NCBI GenBank assembly: GCA_041686955.1
Contig: JAWLCV010000007.1
Location: 1-64,000, forward strand
From: UBA7803 sp041686955
GTDB lineage: Bacteria; Pseudomonadota; Gammaproteobacteria; Pseudomonadales; Azotimanducaceae
Direction of reading: 5' to 3'
DNA: 64,000 nt
Shown piece after piece: positions 58,754 through 64,000 of this stretch (within the stretch, counting starts at the first letter, position 1; each line of letters begins with the position of its first letter). The notes under the pieces are model-generated. The model was not told the origin of the DNA and did not search any database. It saw nothing but the letters and a program-made list of their open reading frames with translations. The position numbers were made by a program, and so were the translations under genes.

Positions 58754-59557
58754 ATGAATCGAAACGTGCCACCGGCAACCGGCGCTCTGGGGCGCTGGAG
58801 CGTGCTGATCTACGGGATCGTCAGCTACCTCGTGTTCTTCGCGACCTTTCTCTACGCCATCGGCTTCATCGGCGACTTCCTGGTACCGACGAGCCTGGAC
58901 GGGCCGCGCACCGTCCCCCTCGCCACCGCCGTCGCCGTGGACCTGGGTCTGCTGGCGCTGTTCGCGGTTCAGCACAGCGTCATGGCGCGCCCGGCGTTCA
59001 AACGCTGGTGGACCCGCATCGTGCCGCCGGCGGCGGAACGCAGCACCTACGTGCTGCTCTCGAGCCTGGCGCTGGTGGCGCTGTTCGTCTTCTGGCAGCC
59101 CCTGGGCGGCGTGGTCTGGCGGGTGGAGAACTCCCTGGCCCAGGCGCTGCTCCATTCCGGCTACGCCTTCGGCTGGGTTCTCGTGCTGGTGTCGACCTTT
59201 CTCACCAGTCACTGGGATCTGTTCGGGCTCCGCCAGGTGTGGCTGCACTTCCGCCGTCGGCCGTACACGCCGCTGGCGTTCGTGACCCCGCTGCCTTACC
59301 GCATCGTGCGCCATCCGTTGTACGTCGGCTGGCTGTTCGTGTTCTGGTGCACGCCGGAGATGACCGTGTCCCACCTGCTGTTCGCGCTCATGACCAGCGC
59401 CTACACGGTCATCGGCGCCATGCTGGAGGAACGCGACCTGACAGCCCATCACGGCGAGGTTTACGAGCGCTACCGCCGCCAGGTCCCCATGCTGATCCCG
59501 CGGCTGGGAAGACCCGTCTGGGCGCGCCGCACCTCTTCCGCTAACCTGGGCTCATGA
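58754..59557 (+). CDS. mddA: methanethiol S-methyltransferase, MddA-like
   Basis: A 267-residue membrane protein with six to seven hydrophobic segments (VLIYGIVSYLVFFATFLYAIGFI, ATAVAVDLGLLALFAVQHSVM, TYVLLSSLALVALFVFW and others). The N-terminal half with LLALFAVQHSVMARPAFKRWW and the C-terminal isoprenylcysteine methyltransferase-like part (LPYRIVRHPLYVGWLFVFW, then EERDLTAHHGEVYERYRRQVPML) match MddA, which methylates methanethiol with SAM to dimethyl sulfide. NnrU-type proteins share only the first half. The HIT gene overlaps the stop (ATGA). Identification by recognition; other ICMT-like methyltransferases are possible. Confidence 0.78.
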   Translation: MNRNVPPATGALGRWSVLIYGIVSYLVFFATFLYAIGFIGDFLVPTSLDGPRTVPLATAVAVDLGLLALFAVQHSVMARPAFKRWWTRIVPPAAERSTYVLLSSLALVALFVFWQPLGGVVWRVENSLAQALLHSGYAFGWVLVLVSTFLTSHWDLFGLRQVWLHFRRRPYTPLAFVTPLPYRIVRHPLYVGWLFVFWCTPEMTVSHLLFALMTSAYTVIGAMLEERDLTAHHGEVYERYRRQVPMLIPRLGRPVWARRTSSANLGS

Positions 59558-59982
59558 GTGACGCCGAGTTCCGCCTGCACGAGCGCCTGGCCGCCGATTG
59601 CCGGGTGCTCGGCGATCTGCCGGTGAGCCGGGTCCTCTTGATGAACGACCGCAGGTTTCCCTGGCTCGTCCTGGTGCCGCGCCGGGGCGGGCTGCGGGAG
59701 CTTCACGAGCTGCCGGAGCCCGCGCGCCTGCCCCTGTTCGAAGAGCTGGAGGCGGCCTCCCGGGCGCTCGTCGACGTCTGCGGTGCGGAGAAGATCAACG
59801 TGGGCGCCCTGGGCAACCTGGTCCCTCAGCTCCACGTCCACGTGGTGGGCCGGCGGCGAAACGACGCCGCCTGGCCGGGGCCGGTGTGGGGGTTCGGCAG
59901 CGCCGAGCTCTATGCCCCCGGCGAATCCGACGCCCTGGCGGGCCGTCTCCAGCAGGCGCTGGGACTCACCCGCTCCCTCTGA
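59554..59982 (+). CDS. HIT family hydrolase
   Basis: A 142-residue histidine-triad protein whose ATG overlaps the mddA stop by 4 bases. The triad region reads NLVPQLHVHVVGRRRNDAAWPGPVWG, with the first His pair in place and Arg where a third His is usual, as in the short bacterial HIT subgroup with RRR-D-AWP. PWLVLVPRRGGLRELHEL is the strand that lines the nucleotide site. Such proteins hydrolyse nucleoside phosphoramidates, adenylates or dinucleoside polyphosphates. The link to mddA may be no more than co-transcription. Confidence 0.85.
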   Translation: MSDAEFRLHERLAADCRVLGDLPVSRVLLMNDRRFPWLVLVPRRGGLRELHELPEPARLPLFEELEAASRALVDVCGAEKINVGALGNLVPQLHVHVVGRRRNDAAWPGPVWGFGSAELYAPGESDALAGRLQQALGLTRSL

Positions 59983-59984
59983 GG

Positions 59985-60006
59985 GCGGAGGGCGGGAGCC
60001 CTCCGC
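59985..60006. terminator. hairpin between convergent HIT and thiolase genes
   Basis: A perfect 9-base stem (GCGGAGGGC, loop GGGA, GCCCTCCGC) starts 3 bases after the HIT stop and ends 10 bases before the thiolase stop. Its place between converging genes and its stability suggest a two-way terminator, though no T run follows. Confidence 0.5.
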
Positions 60007-60015
60007 GGCTCGAGC

Positions 60016-61245
<1,230 letters not shown>

Positions 61246-61331
61246 GGTGAATCCCCCAGGAGCTTGAAAATGAAACGCATTCTACCCAGCGCGCCGATTC
61301 TCCGTCCATTCCGGCCTTGCGCGGTGCCGGT

Positions 61332-62000
61332 TCACGGCTCCACCAGCTCGATGCGGCCCGTCAACCAGCCCCTTACGGTGATGCTCTCGGGCACTACCAG
61401 ATCCCCGCGCTCCGCCAACGCCACCTCGACCTCGACCCGGTCGCCGTCGTCGTCCACCACCGCATAGCGGCACCTCCCGGCACCGCCGTCGAGACGACTC
61501 AGACGGTACACGTGCCGACCGGTGTGCAGCACCTGATCGTCCTCGCAGCTCGGCAGCACGAACAGCGCGGTGACCACGTCGGGCGCCCGGGGAGACGGGC
61601 GTTCGGGGCGGTGCTTGCCGTTCTTCGTCACCTGCAGCATGCCGTCGCGAACCAGCACGGTCCGCCGCTTGTCGCGATCCTCTTCGGTGTAGGTGAACTC
61701 CGTCGGCGCCGGCACCGGGCCCGCGAGACGCCCGTCGGCCCGAAATCGGTTGCGCCAGTCGCTGAATCCGCGGAGCAGGCCGTTGGATCGCGCCGAGCCT
61801 TCCACCCGGTAGCGGCCGCCGCCCACCGACACCGCCACCGTGGCCTCGCCTACCGGGACGCCGGCGACGAACGCCTGATAACGCAGGGCGGTCGTTCCGG
61901 CATCGGCCCCGGCATCCGCCACGACCGGGGTGACGAGGGCGCCGAGCAGCGCCAGCATGCACCGCGCCCGCTCCCGGGCGCCGCTCAGGCGGCGGCCCAT
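61332..62000 (-). CDS. DUF3108 exported protein
   Basis: A 222-residue protein with an N-terminal signal (MLALLGALVTPVVADAGA, possible start also at 61958) and the family pattern: LRYQAFVAGVPVGEATVAV, a central YRVEGSARSNGLLRGFSDW and DVVTALFVLP, and a beta-rich end. DUF3108 proteins resemble lipid-binding beta clamshells of the LolA/B kind and are periplasmic; function unknown. It overlaps the 3' end of the HAD phosphatase gene by 16 bases, so the two are probably in one operon. Confidence 0.83.
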   Translation of the reverse strand: MGRRLSGARERARCMLALLGALVTPVVADAGADAGTTALRYQAFVAGVPVGEATVAVSVGGGRYRVEGSARSNGLLRGFSDWRNRFRADGRLAGPVPAPTEFTYTEEDRDKRRTVLVRDGMLQVTKNGKHRPERPSPRAPDVVTALFVLPSCEDDQVLHTGRHVYRLSRLDGGAGRCRYAVVDDDGDRVEVEVALAERGDLVVPESITVRGWLTGRIELVEP

Positions 62001-62716
62001 CGGCCCACCCCGGGCGGCTCGAACACCAGACAGGGCCAGCCACGGGACACGGCGAGGCGCGCCATGGCGCTCTTCGGGTTCACCACCACCGGCCGCCCTA
62101 CCGCCTCCAGCAGCGGCAGATCGTCGCTGGAGTCGGAGTAGAAGTAGGCATGGGCGATGTCGGCCTTGCGCTCGTGAATCAGGTGCTCCGCGGCGGAGAG
62201 CTTGCCCACACCGAAGCAGGGCAACGCCTTTCCGGTGATCCAGCCTTCCTCCACTTCCACCTCGGTGCAGGAGAGCGCGTCCACCCCGAGCTCGCGGGCG
62301 ATGGGCGCCGCCTGGAACCGGGTGGCCGAGGTGACGATCACCACGTGATGGCCCCGGCTACGATGGGCGTCGATGAGGCGGCGCGCCTCCGCATAGATCC
62401 AGCCCTGCACCCGGGACCGGAAGGCCCGCTCCCCCAGATCCACCAGCGTCTGCTCCGACTCCCCCGCCAGGTCGCGCACCGTGGTGGTGAGCAGATCGTG
62501 GTAATCGGCCCGGCCGAGGCCGTAGCCGAGGAAGACGCCGGCGGAAGACAGGAGATGCCGCAGCGGCACCGAGCCGCTGCGCATGCGCTCCCAGGCCAGG
62601 GCCGCCACCGAGTAGCCGGCGATGATGGTGCGGTCGAGATCGAAGAACGCCACCACGTCGGCATCCCTCGCTGGTTGGCCCAGGGCGCCGAGGTAATGCT
62701 CGAAATCGGTGTGCAC
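61985..62716 (-). CDS. HAD-IB family phosphatase
   Basis: A HAD phosphatase of the SerB-like IB group: motif I FFDLDRTIIAGYS (Asp-Leu-Asp), motif II VVIVTSATRF, a Lys in VGKLSAAEHLI, and motif IV YFYSDSSDDLPLLEAVG. The cap sits between motifs I and II. No ATG is suitable; GTG 62716 (VHTDFEHYLGALGQP) gives 243 residues and agrees with the family start, while GTG 62761 is an alternative. Substrates in this group include phosphoserine and lysophosphatidic or glycerol phosphates; a lipid-phosphate role is possible but unproven. The 190 bases upstream, to 62907, contain no evident gene. Confidence 0.82.
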   Translation of the reverse strand: MHTDFEHYLGALGQPARDADVVAFFDLDRTIIAGYSVAALAWERMRSGSVPLRHLLSSAGVFLGYGLGRADYHDLLTTTVRDLAGESEQTLVDLGERAFRSRVQGWIYAEARRLIDAHRSRGHHVVIVTSATRFQAAPIARELGVDALSCTEVEVEEGWITGKALPCFGVGKLSAAEHLIHERKADIAHAYFYSDSSDDLPLLEAVGRPVVVNPKSAMARLAVSRGWPCLVFEPPGVGRWAAA

Positions 62717-62907
62717 GATGTCGCCGCCGCGCCGGAACCGTCCGCGCCATCTGAAGCTCACGGCGCCGACGGTCCCACCCGCCGTCCGCGCTGGCGTATC
62801 TGCATTGCCGATCCTCGCATGGTGATGCCGCCTGGCACCCCGCGGGAACCGGCGCGCCTGGCTTCGAGAAGGGTAAGTCGGTCCGCCCCGACGATCAAAC
62901 CACGCCT

Positions 62908-63684
62908 TCAGCGGCCGAGGGGCACCGTCACGGTCCACACGCCGCCTCGCGGCCGGGGCTGGAAGCTGACCTGGAGCGGCGCCGGCGGCGACGCCATGAA
63001 GGCCCGGTGCATGAACGCTGCGGTGAAATGGCCGAGCGCGTAGCCCGCCAGCACGTCGGTCACGTGGTGCCGCTCGGCCTCCACCCGGGCCCAGCCGGTG
63101 GCGGCGGCCACTCCGTGCAGCGCTACCCGGGCGCCGGTGTCGAGCCAGCGCGGCAAGGTCATGTAGTCGAGATTCCGCCTGGCCAGGGTGCTGGCGGCCG
63201 AGCTTCGTCCGGCATGCCCCGAGGTGAAGCTCGCGTCGTTGCTGCCGTCGGGGCGCTCACGGTCACTGGCGTCCTTGACCGCGTCGGTGAGGGCGTTCTC
63301 CAGGCCCAGGGTCACCGCACCCACCAGCAGACCGCCGGCTTTACGGCCCGGTCCCCGACTCGGGGCCAAGAGCGCCGTTACGGCGTAGGCCGCGTTCGCC
63401 GCCATCCGCAGATCGTCGCTCGCCGATTCCGCAGCGCCGCCGAACAGCGGCGTTTCGTCCGCGGCCCAGCGGGACAGATCGTCGTCGGCGTCGGTCAAGG
63501 CCAGAGCCGCGGCGGCTGCCAGGGGCATCCAGGTGGCGGGGGATCGAGCGGCGTCCACGGCGGCCGCCCGCAGCTCCGGAGCCGACGACAGGCGCGGTCC
63601 CCACCCCGGGTCCGCTGCCCGCGTCATGCAGCCGCCCTGCAGCAGCGAAGACAGCAAGAGAAGGAAAGCGGCGCGGCACACCAT
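62908..63684 (-). CDS. PAP2 family phosphatase, exported
   Basis: A 258-residue protein with a signal sequence (MVCRAAFLLLLSSLLQGGC, a weak lipobox with Cys19). The PAP2 active-site motifs are intact: KDASDRERPDGSND, SFTSGHAGRSSAAS, and RVEAERHHVTDVLAGYALG. It would dephosphorylate a lipid phosphate such as phosphatidate, phosphatidylglycerol phosphate or undecaprenyl pyrophosphate on the periplasmic side. It is followed by the HAD gene after 191 bases. Confidence 0.86.
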   Translation of the reverse strand: MVCRAAFLLLLSSLLQGGCMTRAADPGWGPRLSSAPELRAAAVDAARSPATWMPLAAAAALALTDADDDLSRWAADETPLFGGAAESASDDLRMAANAAYAVTALLAPSRGPGRKAGGLLVGAVTLGLENALTDAVKDASDRERPDGSNDASFTSGHAGRSSAASTLARRNLDYMTLPRWLDTGARVALHGVAAATGWARVEAERHHVTDVLAGYALGHFTAAFMHRAFMASPPAPLQVSFQPRPRGGVWTVTVPLGR

Positions 63685-63746
63685 GGAAGATCCTCGTGGA
63701 CGCGCCGGCCGTGCCGGCGCTCGCGCCAGTGTAGCCCGGCGCGCCG

Positions 63747-64000
63747 CTACGGCGCTTGCTGCTCCGCAGCCCCATCGGTTGCAGCGTCGTCCGCCGCTGC
63801 GGCCACGGCGTCCTCCCCGTCGCCCGGCAGCAGCGCCTCGCGGTCCACGAGGAGCTGGTCCGCGACAAAGCTCGCCAGCCGGAAATAGCCGTCCCGGCGA
63901 TCGGAAGCGACCACGTAATCCGCACCATCGGCGTCGCCGAAGACCCGGAGGCTGTACTCGCCTTCGCCGTCGGAAATCGACAGCTCCGCCGCCAGGGTGG
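63747..64000 (-). CDS. C-terminal end of a DUF4340-like protein, cut by window edge
   Basis: A frame without start, entering at base 64000 and ending at TAG 63747-63749. The readable 84 residues contain LSISDGEGEYSLRVFGDADGADYVVASDRRDGYFRLASFVADQLLVDREALLPG, followed by an acidic, Ala-rich tail. The arrangement of a beta-rich repeat followed by ASDRRDGYFRLA resembles the C-terminus of DUF4340 proteins, which are usually encoded beside an ABC-type gliding or exopolymer transporter. The assignment is tentative because only the end is visible. Confidence 0.5.
   Translation of the reverse strand, partial: TLAAELSISDGEGEYSLRVFGDADGADYVVASDRRDGYFRLASFVADQLLVDREALLPGDGEDAVAAAADDAATDGAAEQQAP

Overview
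The window is a GC-rich, gene-dense chromosomal segment, most likely from a free-living, aerobic gammaproteobacterium. The signs are a Pseudomonas-type Fur next to feoAB, a Lon/DUF2339/DUF3999 run, a YfhM-like alpha-2-macroglobulin followed by penicillin-binding protein 1C, TonB/ExbBD genes, and DUF3108, DUF6491 and ApbE proteins. Genus cannot be told from the sequence. It looks like a draft or metagenome assembly: a 100-N gap at 37180-37279 is flanked by two identical 99-base stretches. I see no rRNA, tRNA, prophage, insertion sequence or CRISPR array.

Layout. 1-5.9 kb: an LLM-class flavin oxidoreductase (cut by the window edge), a radical SAM protein, a Nudix hydrolase, a PlcP/Agt-like lipid-remodelling pair with a Pho-box-like array upstream, a dimeric dUTPase and a 2-hydroxyacid dehydrogenase. 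5.9-6.05 kb: an intergenic repeat element. 6-15 kb: a paired acyl-CoA dehydrogenase, Lon, DUF2339 and DUF3999. 14.9-21.5 kb: an orphan hybrid histidine kinase, a YafY/WYL regulator with a paired palindromic operator, a nuclease-like protein of unknown function, an M20 amidohydrolase and small exported proteins. 21.5-30.8 kb: a tightly packed minus-strand operon of one ExbB, two ExbD, an AgmX/TonB-type protein, TPR lipoproteins and periplasmic TPR or coiled-coil proteins, led by a TlpA-like thioredoxin. 31-38 kb: ApbE, a serine hydrolase, cysteine synthase, enoyl-CoA hydratase, nitroreductase, Ldh-type oxidoreductase, a second copy of the repeat element, the assembly gap, and an SDR. 38-43 kb: fur, feoA-feoB, then an ECF sigma factor, anti-sigma factor and coiled-coil protein. 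43-49 kb: a MerR-TPR fusion, a BamA-superfamily barrel, a sirtuin, a second serine hydrolase and a TauD/TfdA dioxygenase. 49-57 kb: alpha-2-macroglobulin and pbpC. 57-64 kb: a CadC-like regulator divergent from an MddA-like methanethiol methyltransferase, HIT protein, thiolase, DUF3108, HAD phosphatase, PAP2 phosphatase and the end of a DUF4340-like gene.

Most interesting points. (i) The 21.5-30.3 kb operon has the parts list of the Glt/Agl envelope-spanning motor core known from Myxococcus gliding motility, in a non-myxobacterial setting; one of its two ExbD subunits has Asn in place of the proton-carrying Asp. (ii) Two copies of an intergenic element (near 5.95 and 37.0 kb) are made of inverted heptamer arrays around a Shine-Dalgarno-like stretch and a micro-ORF that keeps its start, ends and frame in both copies. 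(iii) Direct-repeat and palindromic operator candidates lie upstream of plcP, the YafY regulator and mddA.
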